This document shows, one piece after another, positions 17,468 to 27,142 of a DNA stretch of 64,000 bases (the stretch's first letter is position 1; each line of letters begins with the position of its first letter). This stretch comes from JAFGLZ01 sp964622545. GTDB taxonomy: Bacteria > Planctomycetota > Phycisphaerae > UBA1845 > JAFGLZ01. The notes beneath the pieces are model-generated. The model saw only the letters and a program-made list of their open reading frames with translations, did no database searches and was not told the origin of the DNA. The translations under genes and the position numbers were made by a program. The DNA lies in the NCBI GenBank assembly GCA_964622545.1, contig CAZUQM010000017.1, forward strand, positions 1-64,000. The letters run 5' to 3'.

Positions 17468-18202
17468 TCAGGTCAACGTCCGGCCCCCGTCGACGTTGAG
17501 GATCTGCCCGGTGATGTACCGCCCGTCTTCGATGAGGAACCGCGCGGCCTTGGCGATGTCGGACGCATCGCCTATCCGATTGAGGGGGATGCGCTTCAGC
17601 GCCGCCTGGCGGGTCTTCTCGTCGGCGTCCTCGGGCAGCATCACGAAACCCGGCGACAGCCCGTTGACCAGCACGTCGGGGGCCATCGCCCGAGCCAGCG
17701 CCCTGGTCAGCGTGATGAGACCGCCCTTGCTGACGCAGTAGGCGATGTAGTCGGCCCAAGGCCGCTCGCCCGAGAAGTCGCAGATGTTGATGATGAAGCC
17801 CGGCCGGGCCTCGCGGAGATGACGCCAGGCCGCCCGCGACAGCATCGCCGGCGCGGTCAGGTTCGTCGTCAGGTGCTCGTCCCACGGCGCCCGCGACAGC
17901 TCGCCGATCGGCGTCTTCTCCCAGATGGAGGCGTTGTTGACGAGCACGCTGAGGGCGCCGAGTCGGTCCACCGTCTCGGCGACGATCCGCTCCGGAGCGT
18001 CGGGGTCGGCCAGGTCGCCCTGGACCACGCACGCCCGCCGACCGAGCGACTCGATCTCCCGGGCGGTGGCCTCGGCCTCGTCGACCGATCGGTTGCAGTG
18101 CACGGCCACGTCCGCGCCGGCCTGGGCCAACTCCAGCGCGATCGCGCGCCCGACACGCACGGCGGCCCCGGTGATCAGCGCGATCGTGTGACGCTCGGCC
18201 AT
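17468..18202 (-). CDS. SDR-family oxidoreductase, pteridine-reductase-like
   Basis: 244 aa, cytoplasmic NADP(H)-dependent short-chain dehydrogenase. The cofactor loop reads TGAAVRVG (11-18), with Arg in place of the usual third Gly, as in pteridine/dihydromonapterin reductases (FolM). The NNAS strand (89-92), Y155-x3-K159 (YCVSK) and C-terminal GQILNVDGG are present. The typical catalytic Ser before Tyr appears replaced by Asp in NICDFSG, as in many FolM-like proteins. GAGGAGG lies 9 nt before the ATG. Gene 31 bp from the membrane-protein gene. Confidence 0.88.
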   Translation of the reverse strand: MAERHTIALITGAAVRVGRAIALELAQAGADVAVHCNRSVDEAEATAREIESLGRRACVVQGDLADPDAPERIVAETVDRLGALSVLVNNASIWEKTPIGELSRAPWDEHLTTNLTAPAMLSRAAWRHLREARPGFIINICDFSGERPWADYIAYCVSKGGLITLTRALARAMAPDVLVNGLSPGFVMLPEDADEKTRQAALKRIPLNRIGDASDIAKAARFLIEDGRYITGQILNVDGGRTLT

Positions 18203-18233
18203 GACGGATCACCTCCTCGATCAGGTCGTCCGC

Positions 18234-18650
18234 TCAGCGATCCTCTTCGGGCGGCAAGTCGACCAGAGGCTCGTCGTCATCATCGTCCTCGTCGACGAGC
18301 TCCGGGACCTTATGCATGCTCCAGACGTCGTCGACCTGGGTGGGTGCCGAGGGCTTGGCAAGCCATCGCCGCATGAACGCGCGGCGAAACCGCGCCATGG
18401 CCAGCGTCGAGATCAGGAACACACCGATCAGCCCCCCGGCGGCCAGCACGTAGTACTGCAACTGGCGAAGCTGGTCGAGCCGGCTGACCTTGGGGGCGGC
18501 GGCGGGTCGCGTGACCGCCGCGGGCTTGACCTGGAGCCGCCGTCGCTCGGCCCGTGCCTGGAGCAGTGTAACGATCCCCACGGCGACGAAGAGCAGCCCG
18601 ATCAACAGCAGCCCGAGGGCGATGCGTCGTCGTTGCTCGTGATTCTCCAC
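18234..18650 (-). CDS. Hypothetical membrane protein downstream of dnaJ
   Basis: 138 aa from the GTG chosen; a GTG 72 bases upstream (at 18722) would add a very basic leader overlapping dnaJ by 17 bases and cannot be excluded. Two hydrophobic segments (residues about 10-30 and 65-85) flank a basic Ala/Pro-rich loop, and the C-terminus is very acidic (VDEDDDDDEP). AAGGGA lies about 10 nt upstream of the chosen start. No family recognised. Probably co-transcribed with dnaJ, hence perhaps a membrane partner of proteostasis. Confidence 0.6.
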   Translation of the reverse strand: MENHEQRRRIALGLLLIGLLFVAVGIVTLLQARAERRRLQVKPAAVTRPAAAPKVSRLDQLRQLQYYVLAAGGLIGVFLISTLAMARFRRAFMRRWLAKPSAPTQVDDVWSMHKVPELVDEDDDDDEPLVDLPPEEDR

Positions 18651-18705
18651 GTGGCTACGGTCCCTTTCGTCGTCTTCGAGCGGCCGGACTCGCGACGTCC
18701 GTCCT

Positions 18706-19734
18706 CTACGAAACCGCCTCACTCCACGGCAGGTCCTCGCGCGGGTTGAACTGCGTCTCGGATTGCAGCTCGCTCAGCAAGGCCTCCTGGCGGGGGGTCA
18801 GGTCCTTGGGCGGTACGATGCGGACGACCGCGTAGTGGTCGCCGCGCTCCTGCGTCCGGGCGTCCATGACGCCTCTGCCCTTGAGCCGCAGCTTGCGACC
18901 ACTGGCGGTGCCCGGCGGAATCGTCACCACCGTCCGCCCGTCGATCGTCGGCAGCTCGACCTTCGTGCCGAGGCACGCCTCCGTCACGCTGATGGGCACG
19001 TCGAGGTAGATGTCGTTGCCGATCCGCGTGAAGTAGGGATGCGACTGGATCGAGCAGACGATGTACATGTCGCCCGCGGTCCCGGCCCCCGTGCCGCTCT
19101 GGCCCTTGCCGCGGACGCGAATCCGCTGCCCCGGCTGCACGCCGGGCGGGATCTTGACCTTGATCGTCTCTTTGGCGCCCCTGCCCCGCGACAGGTCGAC
19201 CTCGAGCGTCGCGCCGTGGACCGCTTGATCGAAGGTCAGGGTGACCTCGTGCTCGACGTCCTGCCCGCGCGACGAGGCCGGGCGTCGCTGTGTGCGAGGA
19301 CCGCGCGGCCCGCGCGCCGCGCCGCCGCCCTGACGCATGAACCGCTCGAAGATGCTGCCGATCCCACCGCCGCCGCCACCCCCCATGCCGCCGAACAGAC
19401 CCTCCAGGTCGCCGAGGTCGAACTCGATCGTCTCCGGACCGCCCTGCGTGTAGACCTGCCAACCGCCCGGACCGCCCGTCTGCCACGGACCGGCTCCGCC
19501 GGCCTCGGCGCCGACCCCGACCGTGCCAAACCGGTCAAACTGCCGCCGCTTCTCCTTGTCGCCCAAGACGTCGTAGGCCTCTTGGACTTCCTTGAACTTC
19601 TCGATGGCCGACGGATCGTCCTTGTTGCGGTCGGGATGGTACTGCCGGGCCAGCTTGCGGTAGGCGCGCTTGATCTCGTCCTGGCTGGCCTGCCGGGAAA
19701 CACCGAGGATGTCGTAGTAATCTCGCTTCGCCAT
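18706..19734 (-). CDS. DnaJ/CbpA-type Hsp40 co-chaperone (no zinc finger)
   Basis: 342 aa. The J domain (residues 1-70) has the DnaK-stimulating HPD at 33-35. A Gly-rich region with GLFGGMGGGGGGG follows, then two C-terminal substrate-binding beta domains (VTLTFDQAVHGATLEVDL ... SVTEACLGTKVELPT). The four CxxCxGxG zinc repeats of classical DnaJ are absent, so it belongs to the CbpA/class B group. A perfect TATAAT sits exactly 7 nt before the ATG, and there is no Shine-Dalgarno sequence, implying a leaderless message. The coupled downstream gene is a membrane protein. Confidence 0.92.
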   Translation of the reverse strand: MAKRDYYDILGVSRQASQDEIKRAYRKLARQYHPDRNKDDPSAIEKFKEVQEAYDVLGDKEKRRQFDRFGTVGVGAEAGGAGPWQTGGPGGWQVYTQGGPETIEFDLGDLEGLFGGMGGGGGGGIGSIFERFMRQGGGAARGPRGPRTQRRPASSRGQDVEHEVTLTFDQAVHGATLEVDLSRGRGAKETIKVKIPPGVQPGQRIRVRGKGQSGTGAGTAGDMYIVCSIQSHPYFTRIGNDIYLDVPISVTEACLGTKVELPTIDGRTVVTIPPGTASGRKLRLKGRGVMDARTQERGDHYAVVRIVPPKDLTPRQEALLSELQSETQFNPREDLPWSEAVS

Positions 19735-19741
19735 GACGGGT

Positions 19742-19747
19742 ATTATA
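19742..19747 (-). promoter_or_regulatory. -10 box TATAAT of dnaJ, leaderless spacing
   Basis: Read on the minus strand, TATAAT is followed by 7 nt (ACCCGTC) and the ATG of dnaJ. Since transcription usually starts about 6-8 nt after the -10 box, the ATG would be at or next to the 5' end. A weak TTGATG lies 19 nt upstream as the best -35 candidate. Confidence 0.65.
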
Positions 19748-19815
19748 GCTTGCCCTGTCGGGCTGACATCAACACGCCGAGTCCCTCCGCGCGAACCCGG
19801 TCGGTCGATGGAGAC

Positions 19816-20376
19816 CTAGTCGTTGTGCCTCTGCCGCAGGCGGCCGGACGTCCGCATCATGTGGTGCATCCGCTCAAACTCGTCGAGCCATTCTTGCGTG
19901 ACCATTGCGAGCTGAGCCTCGGACGTGACGCCCGTCGAGCAGGCCGCGCCGCCGAGCTCCCCGGCCATCTGACGATACCGACTCAGCGTGCGATCGCCGT
20001 AACGGCCGCACTCGATAGAGTCCTCGGTCAGGAACACCACCATCGGCACGCGCCGGCCCGCACAGATGCTCAGCTCGTCGGCCACGTCGGGATGCGCGTC
20101 GCGATCCACGAACCGCAGGTCGATCTTGCAGTCCGCCGCCTCGCAGAACCGCTGGAAGATCGGGCACTGCGCCACGCAGTCACCGCACCAGGCCCCGGCC
20201 AGACACAGCACCTTCATCTCGCGGACGAACGCAGAGAGGATCGCCTGCTGCTCGGCCGTCAGCACGACCTGGTCGTACACCGTCTTCCACCGAGGTACAT
20301 CCTTCTGCGCGTCGGCGTGAGCGGCCAGGAACTCCTTGTACGGCAATGCCTGATCGAAGACCTTCTGCCAGTCCAT
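19816..20376 (-). CDS. Thioredoxin-fold protein with WCGDC
   Basis: 186 aa, no signal peptide, so cytoplasmic. The redox motif is W63-C-G-D-C67 inside LCLAGAWCGDC, with the cis-Pro loop RRVPMVVF (P111). The Asp between the cysteines and an extra Cys close by (C71, C78) distinguish it from ordinary thioredoxins. The C-terminal extension (about 150-186) is charged and His/Met-rich. GGAGG precedes the ATG. It follows thiC by 15 bp, so a role in reducing or protecting the iron-sulfur enzyme ThiC is a reasonable inference. Confidence 0.85.
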   Translation of the reverse strand: MDWQKVFDQALPYKEFLAAHADAQKDVPRWKTVYDQVVLTAEQQAILSAFVREMKVLCLAGAWCGDCVAQCPIFQRFCEAADCKIDLRFVDRDAHPDVADELSICAGRRVPMVVFLTEDSIECGRYGDRTLSRYRQMAGELGGAACSTGVTSEAQLAMVTQEWLDEFERMHHMMRTSGRLRQRHND

Positions 20377-20391
20377 GCTCTGCCTCCGCTG

Positions 20392-21858
<1,467 letters not shown>

Positions 21859-22411
21859 GATGCCCTCACTCGTGACGGAGCGACCGCTCCGACGCCCGCA
21901 CCCGATTAGACGCTTTGGATGCCGGATCGGTATCCGTCTTCTTGCGCCGGCCGCCCCTTGGGGCGGCGAGCTCGGTCGAGGCTCGCGAGTCTCGTTGAGG
22001 GGGCGGCGCCGGTCCTGATGGCGGATCGCGGCGACACGGAGCCGGAATGCCTTGGCTGGGGTGACGTCGCTTCCCTACGCAGCTCTTGCCCACCCGTCCG
22101 CCATACCCGAACGGGCCGACCTTCGCTGATCAGGTTCCGAGGGTCCCGGTGGCAGGACGTGTCCGTCCACCGATCTCAGGCCCGCAGGCCGCCCCTAGCA
22201 GGATGCAACTGCGCTTGGAAGCATTGTATGTCGCTCGCCCGAAGGGGTCAAACACGGCCGAGTGAGCCCGATCGCTGCGCGGATCCGGTGAGGACCTCCG
22301 ACGAACGCCCGCCCGAAGGTGCACCTTGCGCCGATTCCCCTATACTGTGGCCGTTTGTCACCGACCCGGATGACGTCACAAGCGACGCCCCCACACGAAG
22401 GGAGACGCCCC
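21859..22411. other. Divergent intergenic region between thiC and the rhamnosidase
   Basis: It holds two GC-rich palindromes: GGAGCGGTCGCTCC on the minus strand near 21878, and GCCGCCCC/GGGGCGGC near 21948. A TATACT box lies at 22341-22346 on the plus strand. No TPP riboswitch, no convincing coding frame. Confidence 0.4.
22341..22346 (+). promoter_or_regulatory. Candidate -10 box for the rhamnosidase gene
   Basis: TATACT lies 65 nt before the ATG in otherwise GC-rich DNA. No clear -35 is seen at the expected distance. Confidence 0.35.
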
Positions 22412-25000
22412 ATGCACCGCCGAGCCCTCCTCGCCGTCCTCAGCACGATCTGCATCCCCGGCTGGCTGGCCCCAAGCGCCGTGGCCGAACCCGCCCGGGA
22501 CCGGCCGTCCTGGCCGTTCGAGATCCGCACCGAGCACAAGCCAGGGACGTACTGGTGGTGCCCGGGAAGCGCCTTCGACAAGGCCAGCATCGATTTCAAC
22601 CTCGAGACCATGGCCAAGGCCGGCATCGGCACCGCACACATCGTGCCCATCTACGGCGCCAACGGCTACGAGGACCGCTTCATCCGCTACCTCTCTCCCA
22701 CGTGGATGACCATGCTCGACCACATCGTCACCAAGGCCCGCGACCTCGGCATGAACGTCGACATGACCACGGGCACCGGCTGGTGCTTCGGCGGGCCGGG
22801 CCTCGACCAGTCTACGGCGGACATCGTCGCCCGGTACGACCCCAAGACCGGCAAGCTGTCCTTCAGCGCCAAGCGGATGGTCAAGCGCGCCGCACCCGGC
22901 GGGGAGGGACATATGCTCAATCCCTACTCGCCCGGCGCGATGCGTTTCTACCTCAAGCGGTTCAATAAGGCCTTCGACCAGGCCGAGCCCGCCATGCCGC
23001 GGGCCCAGTACCACGACTCCTTCGAGTACTCGGGGAACTGGTCGACCGAGCTGCTGGAGGCGTTCAAGGCCCGGCACGGCTACGACCTGGCCGACCATCT
23101 CGACGTGTTCTTCGCCAAGCGAGGCAACCCCGACACCCGCACCCGGCTCAAGTACGACTACCGCGCGACGCTGGCCGACCTGCACGTCCGCTTCATCGAG
23201 ACCTGGTCCGAATGGGCTCGCAAACGAGGCATGATCACCCGCAACCAGGCCCACGGCTCGCCGACGAACCTGGTCGACACCTACGCCGCGGCCGACATCC
23301 CCGAGACCGAGATGTTCGGCGCGCCGGACTACCCCATCCCCGGCTTCCGCCGCAACCCCGACATGGTCCGCAAGGGCGACAGCGATCGACGCGTCTGCAT
23401 GCTGCCCGCCTCGGCCGCCCACATCGCCCATGAGCCCGGCAAGCAATGGGTCTCATCCGAGAGCTGCACCTGGCTCCGAGAGCACTGGCACACGGCGCTG
23501 AGCCACGTCAAGCTCGAGCTCGACGAGTTCTTCATCGCCGGCGTCAACCACGTGTTCTTCCACGGCACGTGCTACTCGCCGACGGACGTGCCCTGGCCCG
23601 GGTTCTTCTTCTACGCATCCACGAAGTTCGACTGGCGGAACTCCATCTGGCACGACATGCCGCTGCTCAACGCCTACATCGCCCGGTGCCAGTCGGTCCT
23701 CCAGGCCGGCGAGCCCGACAACGACATCCTGGTCTACTGGCCCATCCACGACCTCTGGATGAACCCCAAGGGCACGGCCATGAAGCTGACCGTGCATCAC
23801 GCCGGCTGGGTCGACAACCAGCACTTCGGCGACGTCTTGCAGAGGCTCATCGACAGGGGCTACGGTTTCGACGTCATCAGCGATCGGCTGCTGAAGGGCA
23901 TCGACGTCCGCGACGGCAAGCTGAGGGCCACGGGCGGCACCTACCGCACCGTGCTCGTACCGTCGTGCAAGACCGTGCCCGTAGCCACCCTGACCAAGCT
24001 GGCCGACCTGGCCGACAAGGGGGCCACGATCATCATCGAGAAGGAGATCCCCAGCGACGTGCCGGGCCTGGCGCGACTCGACGAGCGGCGGGCCAGGCTC
24101 AAGACCGAACGGGCGCGGCTGGCCGGAGCGAAGCCGCTCGTCACCGACGACCTCGAGGCGGCCCTGGCCAAGGCGGACGCTCGCCGCGAGCCCCTGGTCG
24201 ATGCCGGGCTCGAGTTCATCCGACGACGAATCGACGGCGACCCCGTGCTCTTCGTCGTAAACCAGACCGCCAAGGCGCTCGACGGCTGGTTGACCGTCGG
24301 CACGCCCTGTCGGTCGGCCGCGCTGCTTGATCCGATGGCGAGCAAGACCGGCACGCTGGCCGTGCGACAGCGCGGTGACCGATCGCAGGTCTACCTGCAA
24401 CTGCATCCGGGCCAATCGTGCTTCCTTCGCACCAGCGCGAAGCAGCTCGGCGGTGACCCGTGGACGTATCTGAAGCCCGGCGGCAAGACCGTCGAGGTCG
24501 CCGGTTCGTGGCAGGTGGACTTCCTCGAGGGCGGACCGAACCGGCCCGCCTCGTACAAGCTCGACAAGCTCGCCTCATGGACCGAGGCCCCGGATGACGA
24601 GGCCCAACGCTTCGCCGGCACCGCCCGCTACCGCGTGAAACTGCCGAAAATCGACGCGGCCGCGGCCGACGACTGGGTGCTCGACCTGGGCGATGTCCGC
24701 GAGAGCGCCCGCGTCCATGTCAACGGCCGGTTCGTCGGCGGCGTGTTCGCGCTGCCGAAGCGGATCCGCATCGGTCCGCATCTCAAGCCGGGTGAGAACA
24801 CGCTCCAGATCGAGGTGACCAACCTGACGGCCAACCGCATCCGCAACCTCGACCGCCGCGGCGCGACCTGGAAGATCATGAAGGACATCAACATCGTCAC
24901 GGTGCACTACCGGGAGATCACCCCGGCCACGTGGCCGCTGGTCGAATCAGGCCTGCTCGGGCCGGTCCGGCTCGTGCCGATGACGAAGCTGACTCCGTGA
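22412..25000 (+). CDS. Secreted glycoside hydrolase, GH106 alpha-L-rhamnosidase-like
   Basis: 862 aa. Signal peptide (about 1-26), then GTYWWCPGSAF (45-55) at the start of a TIM-barrel. Distinctive segments YHDSFEYSGNW, ESCTWLREHWHTAL, NHVFFHGTCYSPTDVPWPG and a C-terminal jelly-roll with RVHVNGRFVGG/PGENTLQIEVTN are those of the large rhamnosidase family GH106, which removes terminal L-rhamnose from pectic and plant-type glycans. The start MHRRALL is preferred because AAGGGAG precedes it. The length is normal for the family. Exact family number is an inference from memory of motifs. Confidence 0.8.
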   Translation: MHRRALLAVLSTICIPGWLAPSAVAEPARDRPSWPFEIRTEHKPGTYWWCPGSAFDKASIDFNLETMAKAGIGTAHIVPIYGANGYEDRFIRYLSPTWMTMLDHIVTKARDLGMNVDMTTGTGWCFGGPGLDQSTADIVARYDPKTGKLSFSAKRMVKRAAPGGEGHMLNPYSPGAMRFYLKRFNKAFDQAEPAMPRAQYHDSFEYSGNWSTELLEAFKARHGYDLADHLDVFFAKRGNPDTRTRLKYDYRATLADLHVRFIETWSEWARKRGMITRNQAHGSPTNLVDTYAAADIPETEMFGAPDYPIPGFRRNPDMVRKGDSDRRVCMLPASAAHIAHEPGKQWVSSESCTWLREHWHTALSHVKLELDEFFIAGVNHVFFHGTCYSPTDVPWPGFFFYASTKFDWRNSIWHDMPLLNAYIARCQSVLQAGEPDNDILVYWPIHDLWMNPKGTAMKLTVHHAGWVDNQHFGDVLQRLIDRGYGFDVISDRLLKGIDVRDGKLRATGGTYRTVLVPSCKTVPVATLTKLADLADKGATIIIEKEIPSDVPGLARLDERRARLKTERARLAGAKPLVTDDLEAALAKADARREPLVDAGLEFIRRRIDGDPVLFVVNQTAKALDGWLTVGTPCRSAALLDPMASKTGTLAVRQRGDRSQVYLQLHPGQSCFLRTSAKQLGGDPWTYLKPGGKTVEVAGSWQVDFLEGGPNRPASYKLDKLASWTEAPDDEAQRFAGTARYRVKLPKIDAAAADDWVLDLGDVRESARVHVNGRFVGGVFALPKRIRIGPHLKPGENTLQIEVTNLTANRIRNLDRRGATWKIMKDINIVTVHYREITPATWPLVESGLLGPVRLVPMTKLTP

Positions 25001-25037
25001 AGGTGGGGCGGGTGGCCGCCGACCGAGATGAGCCTGG

Positions 25038-25904
25038 TTACTTGGCCATGCCCTCGACGACCTTGCGTGCCAGGTCGGGCTTGTTGCTGATGATGCCGTG
25101 GATGCCGTCGCGGACGAGGCGCTTCATCTCAGCCGGGTCGTCGACGGTGTAGGCCCAGGCTCGCATGCCGGCCTCGTGGATGGCCTGGATGTTCTCGGCA
25201 TTCAGGTCTTTCGAGTTCCATCCCACCACGGAGGCCCCGGCTCGCTTCATGACCTTGATCTTGGCCGGCGTGATCGCACCGCCGCCCAGCGCGCCGAGCA
25301 CGAGCTTCGGCTCGAGCTTGTGCAGCTTGTGCAGGTAGCCCCAGTCGAAGGCCTGCACCACGACCTTGTCGAGCACGTCGATCTGCTTCAGCTCCGCCAC
25401 CGTTTGCTCGGGCGTGCCGCTCTTGCGCTCCAGCAGGGGCACGCTGCCCTTGAGGATCTCGAGGGCGGCCTCGTTGTTCGTCGGCAGCCGTTCGCCGGAG
25501 AACTTGGCGCCCTTCCACGAGCCGGCGTCCAGCTCGCGCAGCTCGGCGAGCGTCTTGGTCCTGACGAGGATGCGCTCGCGGCCCCACTTGGCTCGGGCGT
25601 CGGTGGTGCGATCGAGCGTCCCGTCGTGGATGGCGATCAGCTTGCCGTCCTTGGTCACGTGGAAATCGTCCTCGACCAGATCCGCCTTCTGCTTCACGGC
25701 CAGCTTGAAGGCCGCGATCGTGTTCTCCGGGGCGTACGCGCTGGCGCCGCGATGGCCGATGATGAGCACGCGGTCGGCGCTAACGAGCTCCCGCGGACAG
25801 ACCTTCGGTTTGCCGCCGTCAGCGGCATACGCTCCCAGGCTACTGGCCAACAGAAACACCGCGGCCAGACAAACCGACAGAGTTGAGACGATGGTCTCAC
25901 GCAT
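25038..25904 (-). CDS. Exported glycerophosphodiester phosphodiesterase
   Basis: 288 aa, cleaves glycerophosphodiesters to glycerol-3-phosphate and an alcohol. A signal peptide (about 1-28) targets it outside the cytoplasm. The GDPD fold shows H51-R-G-A-S ... PEN (59-61), then VEDDFHVTKDG (E78, D80) and HDGTLDRTT (H93), the metal and catalytic residues. GAGGGA lies upstream of the ATG. It is downstream of the transglutaminase-like lipoprotein gene (56 bp gap) and convergent with the rhamnosidase. Confidence 0.92.
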   Translation of the reverse strand: MRETIVSTLSVCLAAVFLLASSLGAYAADGGKPKVCPRELVSADRVLIIGHRGASAYAPENTIAAFKLAVKQKADLVEDDFHVTKDGKLIAIHDGTLDRTTDARAKWGRERILVRTKTLAELRELDAGSWKGAKFSGERLPTNNEAALEILKGSVPLLERKSGTPEQTVAELKQIDVLDKVVVQAFDWGYLHKLHKLEPKLVLGALGGGAITPAKIKVMKRAGASVVGWNSKDLNAENIQAIHEAGMRAWAYTVDDPAEMKRLVRDGIHGIISNKPDLARKVVEGMAK

Positions 25905-25960
25905 GGTGAATCCCTCGCTGGTTCGTAGAAGTCGTGTGGTGTCCCTCGCGCCGCCCGTCG

Positions 25961-26677
25961 TCAGTCGGTGCGACGCGCTCCTTCCAATGGCCCCTGACCC
26001 GCTCCCCTGGCGGTGCGTGTGGTAGGCCGCTTCTTGGGATACTCGATATCCACCCACTTGGTCGCCTTGTACCGATCGGCCACCTTCTCGAACAGGTTGC
26101 CCTGTCCCATGACGATGTCGAGGTCGTCCAGGGTCACGATCTTGTAGAAGTCCCAGCGGTCCTGAATCAGGGGCAGCCGACGCACGACCTCCTCGACCGT
26201 CTGGAACCGCGGGCTGAAGCGGTCGCAGCGATTCACACCGTTGGCACCGTACAGCCCGTCGCGCTCGAGCAGGTGCACCGCGTGACAGTAACCCTTGCGA
26301 GCGAGCTTCTTCTGGGTGTCGATGAAGACGCGCACCGTCCCGACGATGAGCAGATGCTTGGGCCAACCGTCGTCGCCAAGCAGGGCCATGGACGCGATCG
26401 CCCAATCCTCGCAGTCCCCTTCCTCGAGGTGCAGCGAGGTGTCGAGCGATTGCCAGGTGTCCGAGTCCTTCAGCCGCGGGTCCGGCTTGCCCCGGATCCG
26501 CATGTCGATGATCTCGGCCGCCTCCTCGGGCGTAGCCACCTCGGCCACAAGCTCCTCGGTCGAGGCGTCCAGAAGCAGGTTCAGCCGCTCGTGCTGGGCG
26601 CAGCCGGACAGCGCCGCCCCCAGCACAGACAATCCGGCGATCGCCATCGGAAAACGAAATGGTCTGCAAGCGTCCAT
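25961..26677 (-). CDS. Lipoprotein with transglutaminase-like cysteine domain
   Basis: 238 aa. The signal ends in lipobox LSGC (Cys26). The central motif EGDCEDWA (87-93, Cys89) resembles the GDCED core of bacterial transglutaminase-like cysteine proteases; His residues at 132/135 and Asn146 could complete a catalytic set, but this is not proven. The rest has no recognised family, and ends in an Arg-rich tail. I start at MDACRPFRF because the longer frame upstream covers noncoding DNA. Co-directional with the phosphodiesterase gene. Confidence 0.65.
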   Translation of the reverse strand: MDACRPFRFPMAIAGLSVLGAALSGCAQHERLNLLLDASTEELVAEVATPEEAAEIIDMRIRGKPDPRLKDSDTWQSLDTSLHLEEGDCEDWAIASMALLGDDGWPKHLLIVGTVRVFIDTQKKLARKGYCHAVHLLERDGLYGANGVNRCDRFSPRFQTVEEVVRRLPLIQDRWDFYKIVTLDDLDIVMGQGNLFEKVADRYKATKWVDIEYPKKRPTTRTARGAGQGPLEGARRTD

Positions 26678-27142
26678 GCACTCAAGATGATATCGACGCC
26701 GGCCGGCCGCTGCAAGCCGGAGCGGGTGTTCCCTCGCCGACCGCCTCTGGCCCGCCGAAGAGCAGGAGTGGGCTCGCCTGGGGTCCGGCACCCCCTCTGC
26801 CGATGGCGTTGCAGCGATCCCGTATGGGCAAATCGCTGTTCTTGCAGGAGCAGACAGAAACGCGAATCCCGTGCCGTCCGGCGATCTTCCGCACGCGGGC
26901 GAACCCTTCCAGTCGTCGCGCCGCCGGCTGTGCGAGCACGCCTCGACCGTCGGGGCTGGCGCGATCCGCTCGAGCCGCGGCAGATCAGTGTGCCTCGACG
27001 GTGCCGTCTCCCGATCGTCGATCGTCGGTCTCATCGGCCCGGCTTCGCTTCCCTCCTGCTTAAACCGCCTCACGGACTCTCAACCCGGCACCCAGCCCGT
27101 GCCGTACGTCTGCGAGCCGCGGACCCGCCGCGGCGACCAGAC
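26678..27142. other. Intergenic region without recognisable content
   Basis: Frames on both strands here have no ribosome site and no family match, and the stretch shows no repeat family member. It presumably carries the promoter for the transglutaminase-like gene and the end of the dinB transcript. Confidence 0.4.

Noticed and set aside
21859..22100. TPP riboswitch upstream of thiC
   Set aside because: No CTGAGA or GATAATGCC-type core on the minus strand; only plain GC-rich hairpins.
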